NCBI GenBank assembly: GCA_009775225.1
Contig: VSPE01000035.1
Coordinates: 1-24,332 of the forward strand
Reading direction: 5' to 3'
Length of the DNA: 24,332 nucleotides
Origin: Muribaculaceae bacterium
GTDB lineage: Bacteria; Bacteroidota; Bacteroidia; Bacteroidales; Muribaculaceae
The translations under genes and the position numbers were made by a program. Positions within the stretch are counted from its first letter, which is position 1. Each line of letters starts with the position of its first letter. Shown here in pieces: positions 13,796 through 23,432 of this stretch. The notes beneath the pieces are model-generated. The model did not search any database, had not been told where the DNA came from, and saw only the letters and a program-made list of their open reading frames with translations.

Positions 13796-16111
13796 ATGAA
13801 TTTCAAGTTAACACTCGCGGCCACAGCTGCCGCAATAACCTTCGGCGCATCGGCACAGTGTGCGTCGATAAGTGCGACCACACCCGACGGACGCTCCGTA
13901 AGGGTCACCGCAATCACTCCTTATATTATCCGCGTAGACAACACCGCACTCGGCGAGAAGCCCGCGCCCGTGCAATCGGTACTCGACCTAAGCCCCGCAC
14001 AGGGCATTGCAACCGTCAACGCCGCAGGCACCGCACTGCACACAGCCGGAGGCATCACGGCCACAGTAGACTCCAAAGGCGTGCTCACCCTCGCCTCGCA
14101 GGCACCCGGCACATCGGTGGTAGACTACGGCATGCGCACCGCCCCCGACGGCACTCACACCCTCTCGCTCGGCACCACCGCCACAGGCTCGTTCTACGGC
14201 GCCGGCGAACGAGGACACTCATACCGACTCAACGGCGACACCCTGGTGATGTATAACCGCCAGAACTACGGCTACACAGGCTCAGACCCTCGCATCAGGC
14301 AGATGAACATAACAATGCCGCTGCTCCTCAACAGCAACGGCTACGCAATAGTATTCGACGACTACGCCGCAGCAACACTTGTGGCAGGCGCAGCGCTCCG
14401 CTACACCACCGAGAGCAGGAAACCCGTCACCTACTACTACGTGGCAGGCGTCGACGACATGGCAGGACTCACCTCAGAGCTTACCGAGCTTACAGGCCGC
14501 CAGCCCCTGCCACCGCTCTGGGCTTTGGGATACATAACTTCGAAATACGGATACCGCACCCAGAACGAGACTATAGGCACCGTCGACACCCTCAGGCAGC
14601 ACGGCTACCCCCTGGACGGCATCGTGCTCGACCTTTACTGGTACGGCAAGGAGCAGGATATGGGACGCCTCGCATGGGAACCCTCGCAGTGGCCCGACCC
14701 AACAGCAATGCTCGGCAGCCTCGACAGCCTGGGCGTGAAGACCGTGACTATCTCGCAGCCCTACGTGCTCCGCAACGGCCGCGCCATCGACAACTACCGC
14801 GAGCTCGCTCCCAAAGGCATGTTCGTGGCCGACTCTACAGGCAAAGCGCCGCAGGAAGTGGTGATATGGGTAGGCGAAGGAGGCATGTTCGACGTTGCCA
14901 ACCCCGATACCCGCCGCTGGCTCTCCGACCGCTACAAGGCCCTCACCGACATGGGTGTGGGTGGCTGGTGGGGCGACCTCGGCGAGCCTGAAGTGCACCC
15001 AGAGAGCGGACGCCACGCCAACGGTCTCACGGCTCGCGAATACCACAACAAATACGGCAACGACTGGAGCAGCATCATAAGCGAACTCTACGCCGAAAAA
15101 TACCCCGACCGCCGATTGCTCACACTCATGCGCGGAGGCACCACAGGCCTCCAGCGCCACAGCGTATTCCCCTGGAGCACCGACGTATCGCGCTCGTGGG
15201 GCGGTCTTGAGCCACAGGTGCGCATCATGCTCAACTCGGGTCTCAGCGGCCTCGGATACATGAGTTCCGACCTCGGCGGCTTCGCTGTCGACGAGGCAAA
15301 CCCCTATATGCCTGAGCTATACGTGCGCTGGGTGCAGAGCGGACTCTTCTCGCCCGTATTCCGCACACACGCGCAGCAGTACGCCGAGCCGTACCACTAT
15401 CCGCAGTACGAAGAAATACTCAAGGCTATCGTGCGCGAGCGCTACCGCTGGCTCCCCTACAACTACACCCTCGCCTACGAGAACGCCGCCTTCGGCTGGC
15501 CGCTGGTGCGCCCGCTCGACTTCACAGGCAAGGCATCGGGCCGCTACGACAACATCTCCGACCAATATATGTGGGGCTCCGAAGTAATGGTGGCGCCCGT
15601 CATGACCGAAGGCGCAGTATCGCGCAAGGTGATATTCCCCGAAGGCTGCACATGGGTCGACTACTACGACCCTGCGCGCCGCTACGAAGGCGGCACAGAG
15701 CTGGCCGACTACCCCGCACCGCTCGACCATCTGCCCCTCTTCGTGCGTGAAGGCGCCTTCATACCCGCCGCCGACTACTCTATGGACAACACCGGCGACT
15801 ACCGCGCCGACGACTTTACCGTCACCTACTACGCTGCACCTGTCGAAAGCCACTACACCCTCTACGACGACAACCGCATGTCGCCCCGCGCCCTTGCCGA
15901 CAGCGAATACCGCCTCATCCACTTCACCGGCGAGATGAAAGACGGCATGGTGAACATCGCCATATCGCCCGAAGGAACATATCCCGGCGCTCCCGAAGTC
16001 GTAAAACTTCACTTCCGCATAGTACTTCCCGACGGAAGCGTACGCACCTTCGACGTGCAGCTTGAACCCGGCAAGGATACAAAAACTCAGACTCTGACCC
16101 TAAAACTCTGA
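13796..16111 (+). CDS. Secreted GH31-family glycosidase or transglucosylase
   Basis: This 771-residue enzyme has a signal peptide (residues 1-20, FGASA before Q21), so it acts in the periplasm or at the surface. A beta-sandwich N-domain (~25-235) precedes the (beta/alpha)8 barrel: PLPPLWALGYITSKYGYR, DGIVLDLYWYG, then GGWWGDLGEPEVHP with the likely nucleophile Asp394, and FPWSTDVSRSWGG with the likely acid/base Asp463. C-terminal beta domains follow (PLFVREGAFIP). GH31 enzymes cleave or transfer alpha-linked glucose, xylose or galactose. The WWGDLGEPE motif resembles the 4-alpha-glucosyltransferase branch as I recall it, so specificity is open. The frame is open upstream to 13625, but ATG 13796 begins the signal peptide two bases after the preceding stop. 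It is seven bases before ribE. Confidence 0.93.
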   Translation: MNFKLTLAATAAAITFGASAQCASISATTPDGRSVRVTAITPYIIRVDNTALGEKPAPVQSVLDLSPAQGIATVNAAGTALHTAGGITATVDSKGVLTLASQAPGTSVVDYGMRTAPDGTHTLSLGTTATGSFYGAGERGHSYRLNGDTLVMYNRQNYGYTGSDPRIRQMNITMPLLLNSNGYAIVFDDYAAATLVAGAALRYTTESRKPVTYYYVAGVDDMAGLTSELTELTGRQPLPPLWALGYITSKYGYRTQNETIGTVDTLRQHGYPLDGIVLDLYWYGKEQDMGRLAWEPSQWPDPTAMLGSLDSLGVKTVTISQPYVLRNGRAIDNYRELAPKGMFVADSTGKAPQEVVIWVGEGGMFDVANPDTRRWLSDRYKALTDMGVGGWWGDLGEPEVHPESGRHANGLTAREYHNKYGNDWSSIISELYAEKYPDRRLLTLMRGGTTGLQRHSVFPWSTDVSRSWGGLEPQVRIMLNSGLSGLGYMSSDLGGFAVDEANPYMPELYVRWVQSGLFSPVFRTHAQQYAEPYHYPQYEEILKAIVRERYRWLPYNYTLAYENAAFGWPLVRPLDFTGKASGRYDNISDQYMWGSEVMVAPVMTEGAVSRKVIFPEGCTWVDYYDPARRYEGGTELADYPAPLDHLPLFVREGAFIPAADYSMDNTGDYRADDFTVTYYAAPVESHYTLYDDNRMSPRALADSEYRLIHFTGEMKDGMVNIAISPEGTYPGAPEVVKLHFRIVLPDGSVRTFDVQLEPGKDTKTQTLTLKL

Positions 16112-16118
16112 CACCAAC

Positions 16119-16727
16119 ATGTTCTCAGGAATAGTAGAAGAAGCCGCCACCATAGTGGCCGTTGAAAGAAACGACTCCAACGTAAACCTCACCGTACGCT
16201 GCTCTTTCGCCGACGAGCTGCACATCGACCAGTCGGTAGCGCACAACGGGGTGTGCCTCACCGTGGTAGACATCCGCCCCGACGGCACATACGTTGTCAC
16301 AGCCATACACGAGACCCTCGAGCGCTCCAACATCGGCGACCTCAGGCCCGGCGACCTCATCAACCTCGAACGCTCCATGGTGATGAACGGACGCCTCGAC
16401 GGGCACATCGTACAGGGCCACGTCGACACCACAGCCGTATGCACTGGCATAGAGGAAGCCGACGGCAGCCGCTACTTCGCTTTCCGCTACGATGTGTCGC
16501 CCGAAATGGCCGCCAAAGGATATATGACCGTGGAAAAAGGCTCGGTGACAGTAAACGGCGTAAGCCTCACCGTGTGCGACAGCACCCGCGACAGCTTCCG
16601 CGTGGCAATTATACCCTACACCTTCGAGCACACCAACTTCCGCACCATAGAGCAGGGCACGAAGGTAAACATTGAGTTCGACATCATAGGCAAGTACCTT
16701 GCCCGCATGATGGAGCTTAAAGACTGA
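16119..16727 (+). CDS. ribE: Riboflavin synthase (alpha subunit)
   Basis: This 202-residue cytoplasmic enzyme catalyses the last step of riboflavin synthesis: two 6,7-dimethyl-8-ribityllumazine molecules give one riboflavin and one pyrimidine product. The typical N-terminus MFSGIVEE and two homologous lumazine-binding halves are seen: the first with HNGVCLTVVDI and LERSNIGDL, the second with GHIVQGHVDTT, VNGVSLTVCD and IIPYTFEHTNF. The length is normal for a trimeric RibE. It lies seven bases after the GH31 gene with no FMN riboswitch or separate promoter visible, so its expression appears tied to the cluster promoter at 12013. No other rib genes are in the window. Confidence 0.97.
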   Translation: MFSGIVEEAATIVAVERNDSNVNLTVRCSFADELHIDQSVAHNGVCLTVVDIRPDGTYVVTAIHETLERSNIGDLRPGDLINLERSMVMNGRLDGHIVQGHVDTTAVCTGIEEADGSRYFAFRYDVSPEMAAKGYMTVEKGSVTVNGVSLTVCDSTRDSFRVAIIPYTFEHTNFRTIEQGTKVNIEFDIIGKYLARMMELKD

Positions 16728-16773
16728 GACGGCACTCCCGAACACCCTTCAGCACACTGATACACCGGCGCCC

Positions 16774-18072
16774 GTGGAGAAGCTCATGCAGTATGTATGG
16801 CAGCACCGCCTGTGGCTGCCGACCGACATGGTTACTACCGATGGCCGCAGAATAGAGGTCATCGACCCCGGACTGCTCAACTCCGACTCAGGCCCCGACT
16901 TCTTCAACGCAAAGATTAAAATCGACGGACGCCTCTGGGCCGGAAACGTCGAAATACACGTGCGCGCGTCCGACTGGCACAGCCACGGCCACGACAGCGA
17001 CCCTGCATATCACTCGGTGGTGCTGCACGTGGTAGAGCAGGACGACACTCCCATACTCCGCCCCAACGGCGAGACAATACCGCAGGTAGTGATGCCATGT
17101 GCGGCCGACTTCGCCAATATCTACGACCGAATGGTGCGTGACCCGCTCTCTGAGCTGCCGTGCGCCCGCCACATTGTGGAGCTGGAGGGCATATACATAA
17201 CCGACTGGCTCACACGCCTCGCCTTCGAGCGCCTCGGCGAAAAGGCCGACCGCATACTCGGCTACCTCGACCGTGCCGGAGGCGACTGGGGGCAGGCCGT
17301 ATTCGTGGCGCTGGCACGCGCGCTCGGCTTCAGCACCAACAGCGACCCCTTCGAGCTGGTGGCCCTCGCCACACCGCTGCGCAAACTCATGCGCCACTGC
17401 GACTCCCTCACAAGCATCGAGGGTGCTCTCTTCGGTCAGGCCGGATTTCTCGACACTCTCACTCCCGATGCCGCAGCCGACCCCTATGTGCGCCGGCTGG
17501 TGGAGGAATACACCTTCATGGCTCACAAATACGAGCTGCAACGGCCGGCGGCCCTGGCTTGGAAAACGGGCAGAATGAGGCCGCACAACTTTCCACACCG
17601 CCGTCTCGCCACCCTCGCGGCAATGGTGGCCGACAATTTTTCAATAGGCTACAACATCACATCGGTAAGCGGCGTCGAAGAGGCAAGGCGACTCTTCGAC
17701 ATAGAGTTGTCGGGCTACTGGGCACACCGCTTCAACTTCGGCGAGCCTGCATGCCGCACCACAAAGGCTCTCAGCGACAGCTCCGTAAACATACTTCTCA
17801 TCAACGTAGCCGCTCCGGTTCTCTACGCCTACGGTATACGCACGGGGCGCCCCGAGTCGTGCATGCTCGCCACAGAAATACTACAGGCATTGCCGCCCGA
17901 AGACAACAGCATCATACGCATATTCACTGCCACAGGCATCTCCTGCAACGATGCACTCACCTCGCAGGCCATGATACAGCTGCGCAACCAATATTGCCGC
18001 CCGCGCAAGTGTCTTTACTGTCGCATAGGGCATCGATATTTCGCTCAAAAAGCTATCCTTCGGCCCGTCTGA
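16774..18072 (+). CDS. DUF2851 family protein
   Basis: This 432-residue cytoplasmic protein belongs to a family common in Bacteroidota and without known function. The N-terminus MEKLMQYVWQHRLW, then IDPGLLNSDSGPDFFNAKIKIDG and WAGNVEIHVRASDWHSHGHDSD, is the family signature. The conserved D/E/H residues in this block look nuclease-like, but that is inference. The C-terminus has RPRKCLYCRIGHRYF with a CLYC pair. The start is GTG at 16774, because it places MEKLMQYVW exactly where the family begins; the next in-frame ATG would remove four conserved residues. It follows ribE by 46 bases and is the last gene of the cluster. A new promoter begins ten bases after its stop. Confidence 0.9.
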   Translation: MEKLMQYVWQHRLWLPTDMVTTDGRRIEVIDPGLLNSDSGPDFFNAKIKIDGRLWAGNVEIHVRASDWHSHGHDSDPAYHSVVLHVVEQDDTPILRPNGETIPQVVMPCAADFANIYDRMVRDPLSELPCARHIVELEGIYITDWLTRLAFERLGEKADRILGYLDRAGGDWGQAVFVALARALGFSTNSDPFELVALATPLRKLMRHCDSLTSIEGALFGQAGFLDTLTPDAAADPYVRRLVEEYTFMAHKYELQRPAALAWKTGRMRPHNFPHRRLATLAAMVADNFSIGYNITSVSGVEEARRLFDIELSGYWAHRFNFGEPACRTTKALSDSSVNILLINVAAPVLYAYGIRTGRPESCMLATEILQALPPEDNSIIRIFTATGISCNDALTSQAMIQLRNQYCRPRKCLYCRIGHRYFAQKAILRPV

Positions 18073-18081
18073 AAAGAAAAA

Positions 18082-18113
18082 TTTGCATTTTATTGCCATA
18101 TTTAATATCTTTG
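18082..18113 (+). promoter_or_regulatory. Promoter of the T9SS-cargo gene pair
   Basis: TTTG (18082-18085), a 20-base spacer and TATCTTTG (18106-18113) lie 30 bases before ATG 18144. This is one of the best consensus matches in the window. Confidence 0.82.
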
Positions 18114-18143
18114 CATGTCTACCCACTTAAACAAGAAAGCAAA

Positions 18144-21026
18144 ATGCAAAGAGCAATAATTTCTATTATCGCATTATGTGCGGCCATTTGGACGACGGCG
18201 CAGATTTCTTACACTCCTCCCGTAAAACTTACTTTCGATTCTCAAGAGTCGTTCGACCAATGGACTACAATCAACGTAAACCAGAACGTTGGTTTTGAAT
18301 TTTCAGCCGAAAACGGCGCAGAGATTGCGCAGGACAAGACCGCGGCAATGGACAACCGGCTTATCTCGCCAGCCATCGAACTCGAAGAAGGCATTACCTA
18401 CACGCTCACGCTGTATTGCATGCGCATCAGCACATTCTCCAGCGACAAAGCCGCTTTTTCGATTACTGCCGGCACCGAAGCTACGGCTGAAGGACAGAGC
18501 AAAGTACTATACTCCGAGTCTTCTTTTCAGTCGTCGTTATTCAAGGAAGTGACAACCCGCTTTACGCCGACGGCGAGCGGCACTTACTACCTCGGCCTGC
18601 ACATGACCACCAAATCGTATAACGGAGGCTTCGCCGTGCAGTATCTCGACATACAGCCCGTGCTGCCCCTCCCCGGCGCTGTAACAGGTCTTGCCGTGGC
18701 AGCCGCGCCCGAAGGCGCGCAGGAAGCCCTTTTGAGCTGGACATGGCCCGAAAAGACGAACCTCGGAGGCACTCTCACTCAAATAGGAGGCGCATACATA
18801 TATCGTGGCACATCGAGCTATTTCACCGCCAACGATGCTTCGCTCGTCGGCACATACACCACCGACGCCACTCCCGGCACCGAAGCCGTGTGGACTGACA
18901 CCTCCGTGCCCGAACCCGGAAAATACTATTACCGCGTGGTGCCATTCAACGACAACGGCACCTCACCCGCGTCCACAACCGCCGTCCAGTCGCCCTGGCT
19001 CGGCAAAGATACAAGCGTAAGCGGAATATCGGGCGTGACGGCCACCGTGTCGCCCGAGTCGGAAACCACCGTACTGCTCACATTCAATCCACCCACAGGC
19101 TCCAACGGCGGCTACATCGACCTTGCCGACATAGCCTATAAAATCACCCGCACATCCGGCTCCGGCACAACCGCGACTCTCGAAGAGGCATGGCGCGGCG
19201 AACTGCCCTACGTCGACGCCACCATCCCCGGCCTCGACAGCTACACATACTCCGTATATTCCGTATACAACGGCTCCACAAGCTGGAGCGCGGCAAAATC
19301 CAACGCCGTAGTGACAGGCGGAACCGTACCTCTGCCCTACTCGCAGGATTTCTCGGCCTCCAGCTCGACCGCCCTCTTCACATTCTTCCACGGCGAGGGT
19401 GCAAGCCGCGACTGGAGCCGCAGCTCCAATGCCCTCAACTACTGGGGCAGCCCCGCCGACGCATGGGCCGTGCTGCCCAAATTCCACCTCGAGGCCGGTA
19501 AGGCCTACGAGCTGACTTTCACAGCTCGTGTAAACCGTGCAGCAAGTCCCAAAGAGCTTTACGTATACACCGGGACCGAGGCTTCCGCCGAAGGACTTCC
19601 CACGGAAGTGTTCCACGAAACCGTGTCAAGCACTTTTGCCGAGACGAAATCAGTCGTAATCAGCGTGGATACCGACGGCGACTACTGCATCGCCTTCCGA
19701 TGCTACGGGCCCTCCGACAGCAACGACATCTACGTAGACGACATCACCTTGGCCGAAACAGTAATCACTCCCCTGCCCGTGAGCGAACTGACAGCCGAAG
19801 TAGCACCCGAAGGCGAGCTTGCTGTGACTCTGCGCTGGCTCAACCCATCGCGCACGACTACCGACAGCGAAATCACAGTCCTCGATAAAGTGGAAGTGCT
19901 CGCCGGAACCGACTCATATACCGTCGACGCTCCCGAGGCCGGCGCCGAGAGCAGCATCACAGTGCCCGTAGAAAGCGCAGGCACACATACCTTTACCGTA
20001 GTTCCCTACCTCAACGGCTACGCCGGAGCAGCCTCCGAAATCACCTCGGCATGGGCAGGCCCAGACACTCCGCTCGCGCCGGCAGACGTGGCTGTCGAAA
20101 CCCGCGACACCGAGCGCATAATCACCTTCAGCCCTGTGACAGAAGGTGTAAACGGCGGCTATATCGACACCGAAGCCATGCGCTACTCCGTGAGCCGCAA
20201 CGGCGAAACGCTTGCCGACGACCTCCACGAGCCTATTTTCACCGACACCGACGCCGACCTGCCTCTGGCAATGTACATCTATACTGTCAGCGCACATTGC
20301 GCAGGTCTCGAAAGCGAGCCGGCACAGTCCGAAGCCATTCAGCTCGGCGATGCCCTCACTCTTCCCTATAAGCCCGACTTCACCGATGCCGCCACATTCG
20401 ACCTGTGGACTTTCAGCAAAACCGCAGGCGGCCTCAACACATGGAGCTACAACTCGTCCAACCAGGCCATAAGCACATCATCGGAAAGTGCATGGGCATA
20501 TACTCCACCCTTTACGGCACATGAAGGCACCGCCAAAGTATCGTTCCAGGCAACATACACTATGGGCGCCCACATCGAACCCATCTCGGTATACCTGTGC
20601 ACCGAAAACACTCCCGAAGCCAAGGCCGCTCCCGTGCTGCTTACCGAGTTCACTCCTACCGGGGTATATTATCCCTCCACTCAGGAGCATGTATTCGACG
20701 TGCCCGCTACCGGGAAATACTATATAGGCTACCTCTCCTCGCCTGACAACTGGGGTATCCGTCTGCACCAAAGCGACATAGAGCAGCTTACCGTCACCAC
20801 CGGCGTCGACACCGTAAGCGCGGCCCGGGGCATTGCCGTCAACCCCGACGGCACCTTCACCGCCGACAGCGCCGGCACGCTCACGCTCTACTCTCTGTCG
20901 GGTGCTCCCGTATGGAGCGCAGCAACCGGCGGCGGCACACTGTGCCCCGACGTGCAGCCCGGCCTCTACATTGCCGTGTGGTACGGCACCGATGCCTCTG
21001 TAAACTCATTTAAATATCTCAGATAA
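18144..21026 (+). CDS. Large secreted multidomain protein with T9SS-like sorting tail
   Basis: This 960-residue exported protein has a signal peptide (residues 1-19, ending TTA before Q20). Three jelly-roll, 'choice-of-anchor/cleaved-adhesin'-like modules occur at ~22-165, ~394-540 and ~738-885 (LTFDSQESFDQW; LPYSQDFSASS with DIYVDDITL; LPYKPDFTDAATFDLW). Each gap between them holds two fibronectin type III-like modules (VSGISGVTATVSPESE, VSELTAEVAPEGE, NGGYID). The last ~70 residues (LTLYSLSGAPVWS, PGLYIAVWYG, FKYLR) resemble a type-A T9SS tail, which would carry it across the outer membrane. No catalytic motif is seen, so a binding or adhesive role is inferred. The open frame reaches upstream to 17160, but the promoter and signal peptide fix ATG 18144. 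The next gene is five bases away. Confidence 0.87.
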   Translation: MQRAIISIIALCAAIWTTAQISYTPPVKLTFDSQESFDQWTTINVNQNVGFEFSAENGAEIAQDKTAAMDNRLISPAIELEEGITYTLTLYCMRISTFSSDKAAFSITAGTEATAEGQSKVLYSESSFQSSLFKEVTTRFTPTASGTYYLGLHMTTKSYNGGFAVQYLDIQPVLPLPGAVTGLAVAAAPEGAQEALLSWTWPEKTNLGGTLTQIGGAYIYRGTSSYFTANDASLVGTYTTDATPGTEAVWTDTSVPEPGKYYYRVVPFNDNGTSPASTTAVQSPWLGKDTSVSGISGVTATVSPESETTVLLTFNPPTGSNGGYIDLADIAYKITRTSGSGTTATLEEAWRGELPYVDATIPGLDSYTYSVYSVYNGSTSWSAAKSNAVVTGGTVPLPYSQDFSASSSTALFTFFHGEGASRDWSRSSNALNYWGSPADAWAVLPKFHLEAGKAYELTFTARVNRAASPKELYVYTGTEASAEGLPTEVFHETVSSTFAETKSVVISVDTDGDYCIAFRCYGPSDSNDIYVDDITLAETVITPLPVSELTAEVAPEGELAVTLRWLNPSRTTTDSEITVLDKVEVLAGTDSYTVDAPEAGAESSITVPVESAGTHTFTVVPYLNGYAGAASEITSAWAGPDTPLAPADVAVETRDTERIITFSPVTEGVNGGYIDTEAMRYSVSRNGETLADDLHEPIFTDTDADLPLAMYIYTVSAHCAGLESEPAQSEAIQLGDALTLPYKPDFTDAATFDLWTFSKTAGGLNTWSYNSSNQAISTSSESAWAYTPPFTAHEGTAKVSFQATYTMGAHIEPISVYLCTENTPEAKAAPVLLTEFTPTGVYYPSTQEHVFDVPATGKYYIGYLSSPDNWGIRLHQSDIEQLTVTTGVDTVSAARGIAVNPDGTFTADSAGTLTLYSLSGAPVWSAATGGGTLCPDVQPGLYIAVWYGTDASVNSFKYLR

Positions 21027-21031
21027 GTCAC

Positions 21032-23365
21032 ATGAGAAAACTACATTCACTTATTTCGCTTGCACTCATCTCGGCGGCCACCGTGTCGGTGTCTGCCCGG
21101 ATGCAGCTGCCGCGGAGCATGGCTCAGACCAAGGCTCCTCAGGAGAAATTCGCCCCGACAACCCGACTCAGCGCTCCGGCCCGCGCCAACAGCGCCCTGA
21201 AAGCCGACTTCACAATCGAGGGTGCCGACGCTCTCGCGCCGGTGTACTCAGATAACTTCGACTCCGGCATGGGCGCATGGCTGGCCGAACCCGCAGGCTC
21301 GGCTATCGAGTGGAGCACCAAACGCATCGCCGCAGCAGGCGAGCCTAAATCTTTCTCGGCTATTGACCCCGACGATGTCGCTTCGCTGTATGTGGAAGGG
21401 CCATATCAGACCTTTAAGCGCGGAGTTTCTACCCTTACCTCGGGCACTGTAAGAATACCCGAACGCGGGTCTCTTTCGATGTACGTAGGATATTCGCTGA
21501 ATTACAACGACATGGCTTCGCTCGTTCTCTCTGTTTCCGACGATGACTTCGAGACCGAGGTGACTCTGTGGAACTCGCTCGAGCAGCAGGGCGACCGCGT
21601 ATGGGCCTGGCGATATGTCTCCGCCGACCTCTCCGCTTTCGAGGGCAAGGAAGTGAAACTGCGCTTCACCTACGGCGCCGGCACAGGCGACAGCTTCGGC
21701 ACAGGCGGATACATGGCCGACTTCGCTATCGACGGACTCGCTGTATCAGGCCTCAAGACCGTGGAGAGCGTGGATGTGATGACAGGCGAGGCAATAACAC
21801 TTGCCGATATGTCGGAAGGCAATCCCGTGGCCTGGAAATGGACTCTCCCGGGAGCTGTGCCCTCTACATCCACCGAGGCTTCGCCCTCGGTATACTACAC
21901 CGCCGACGGCATCTATGACATAAGCCTCGAGGTGACCGACGCCGACGGCAACACGGCTTCGCGCACCCGCACAGCCTTCGTAAATGTGACCGGCACAGCT
22001 CCCGTGGCAAAAATAGTGCCTCCGGCCACCTTCCGCAGCTCTGCCAACCGCAAATATCTGGTAGCTCCGATGGTGCCCGTGCGCTTCTCCGACGGCTCGG
22101 CAGGCTTCCCCTCCGAACACTCGTGGGCTTTCTCCCACACCGTGGACGGCGACCCCGATGCCGTCTCTTTCTCCACTGAGGCGAACCCCGAGGTGGCATA
22201 CCCCTACCTCCACGACCACCTCGCCACGCTGTCGGTGAGCAACAGCCACGGCAGCTCCGACGATATGTGCGAGGTGACAGCAGAATACTCTGGTGTGGTG
22301 ACAAACCTGCGCCCTGAAGATACCATGACGACTTTCGACATGGACGACTGGGGCATATTCCCCGGCTCGAACACCCGCAAAATCACAGCATACGCAGAGC
22401 GCTTCTCCGCACCCTCGCGTCCGGTGATGATTGACGGCGCATACGTATTCTTCAACCGTGCCGATGCCGAAGAAATAACCGACCAGATTGCCAACGTGGG
22501 AGTGCATATCTACACCTCCAAGGACGGCAAGCCCGACAAGCGCCTCGACTCGTGGTGGTGGTTCGTATCAGAACTCGACCTGCCCTCGGCATCAGGCCAG
22601 GCTGTGGGCACTTCCTTCCCATTCACGGAAGCGCCCTTCATCGACGGCGAATTTTTCATCGTGGTAGACGGCATACCCGAATACACCGAGACTTGCGCAG
22701 TGAGCTTCGGCATGGCGGCCTTCCGCGACCACGACAACACCTCGCTCATGCTTAAAGACGGCGAGTGGATTTCGGTTGCCGACTACTTCCCCGCAGGCGC
22801 CAACCACACATCCTTCATGATATACCCGTCTGTCCACCACTCCGTAATGGCTTCGCTCGCCGATAGCGACGCCCCTGTCGCCATAGGCCCGAAGGGCGGT
22901 ACCGTAGACTATCCCGTATTCTCCTATCTCGGCTACGAGATGCCCGTGGCAAGCGACAGCGAATGGCTGCGCGCCACCGGCGAGCCAAACGGCATGACTG
23001 TCGACGACATCCACATCGAATGTGACGCCCTGCCCGCAGGCACCGACGAGCGCACCGGCACTCTCACACTCACCGACGGAGCCTCTACGCTCGACATACA
23101 CGTGGTACAGAGCCGCTCCTCGGGCATAAGCTCTATTGTCGACAGCGTGGCCGAACTCACCGTATTCCCCTCGGTATTCACCGACAGCTTCGGCGTATAC
23201 GGCCTCAACGCTGGCGACTCCGTGACGGTATTCAGCCTTATAGGCGCCGTGATATGGAGCGGTCGCGCCTCCGACAGTTCGCTGCGCATCGACGCATCGG
23301 CCTTCGCTCCCGGCGTGTACGTGGTAGCCACTCCCACTAAAGCAATAAAAGCGGTGAAGAAATAA
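21032..23365 (+). CDS. Secreted PKD/BACON-like protein with T9SS-like sorting tail
   Basis: This 777-residue exported protein has a signal peptide (residues 1-22, SVSA before R23). Residues ~70-245 form a jelly-roll module (YSDNFDSGMGAW, GGYMADFAIDGL). Residues ~247-322 are a PKD domain (AWKWTLPGAVPSTSTEASPSV, then YDISLEVTDADGN), and ~325-425 is a second PKD-like stretch. Residues ~425-610 are a further beta-rich region, and ~615-690 is BACON-like (GGTVDYPVFSYLGY, SDSEWLRA, ERTGTLTLTDG). The tail (~700-777: LTVFPSVFTDSFGVYGL, PGVYVVATPTKAIKAVKK) is a T9SS type-A-like signal. It is co-transcribed with the preceding cargo gene. PKD and BACON modules commonly bind glycan or protein, and no active site is visible, so a surface binding role is likely. 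Confidence 0.87.
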   Translation: MRKLHSLISLALISAATVSVSARMQLPRSMAQTKAPQEKFAPTTRLSAPARANSALKADFTIEGADALAPVYSDNFDSGMGAWLAEPAGSAIEWSTKRIAAAGEPKSFSAIDPDDVASLYVEGPYQTFKRGVSTLTSGTVRIPERGSLSMYVGYSLNYNDMASLVLSVSDDDFETEVTLWNSLEQQGDRVWAWRYVSADLSAFEGKEVKLRFTYGAGTGDSFGTGGYMADFAIDGLAVSGLKTVESVDVMTGEAITLADMSEGNPVAWKWTLPGAVPSTSTEASPSVYYTADGIYDISLEVTDADGNTASRTRTAFVNVTGTAPVAKIVPPATFRSSANRKYLVAPMVPVRFSDGSAGFPSEHSWAFSHTVDGDPDAVSFSTEANPEVAYPYLHDHLATLSVSNSHGSSDDMCEVTAEYSGVVTNLRPEDTMTTFDMDDWGIFPGSNTRKITAYAERFSAPSRPVMIDGAYVFFNRADAEEITDQIANVGVHIYTSKDGKPDKRLDSWWWFVSELDLPSASGQAVGTSFPFTEAPFIDGEFFIVVDGIPEYTETCAVSFGMAAFRDHDNTSLMLKDGEWISVADYFPAGANHTSFMIYPSVHHSVMASLADSDAPVAIGPKGGTVDYPVFSYLGYEMPVASDSEWLRATGEPNGMTVDDIHIECDALPAGTDERTGTLTLTDGASTLDIHVVQSRSSGISSIVDSVAELTVFPSVFTDSFGVYGLNAGDSVTVFSLIGAVIWSGRASDSSLRIDASAFAPGVYVVATPTKAIKAVKK

Positions 23366-23389
23366 GCTCACCACCCGCCCCTCACTTCA

Positions 23390-23432
23390 AGCTCCGAAAG
23401 CGCGATTACCCCGCTCTTCCGAAGCTTTTTCT
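23390..23432 (+). terminator. Imperfect terminator after the T9SS-cargo pair
   Basis: AGCTCCGAAAGCG (from 23390) pairs with CGCTCTTCCGAAGCT (to 23425) with small bulges, followed by TTTTTC. It begins 25 bases after the stop codon. Confidence 0.65.

Noticed and set aside
16112..16118. FMN riboswitch before riboflavin synthase
   Set aside because: Only seven bases separate ribE from the GH31 gene, leaving no room for a riboswitch outside coding sequence.
17160..18143. Long arginine/histidine-rich frame fused to the first T9SS cargo protein
   Set aside because: It is an out-of-frame shadow of the DUF2851 gene. A promoter and signal peptide start the real gene at 18144.
21746..22507. 253-residue minus-strand frame opposite the PKD/BACON protein
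   Set aside because: It is antisense to a gene with clear domains, with His/Cys/Gly-rich shadow composition and no promoter.
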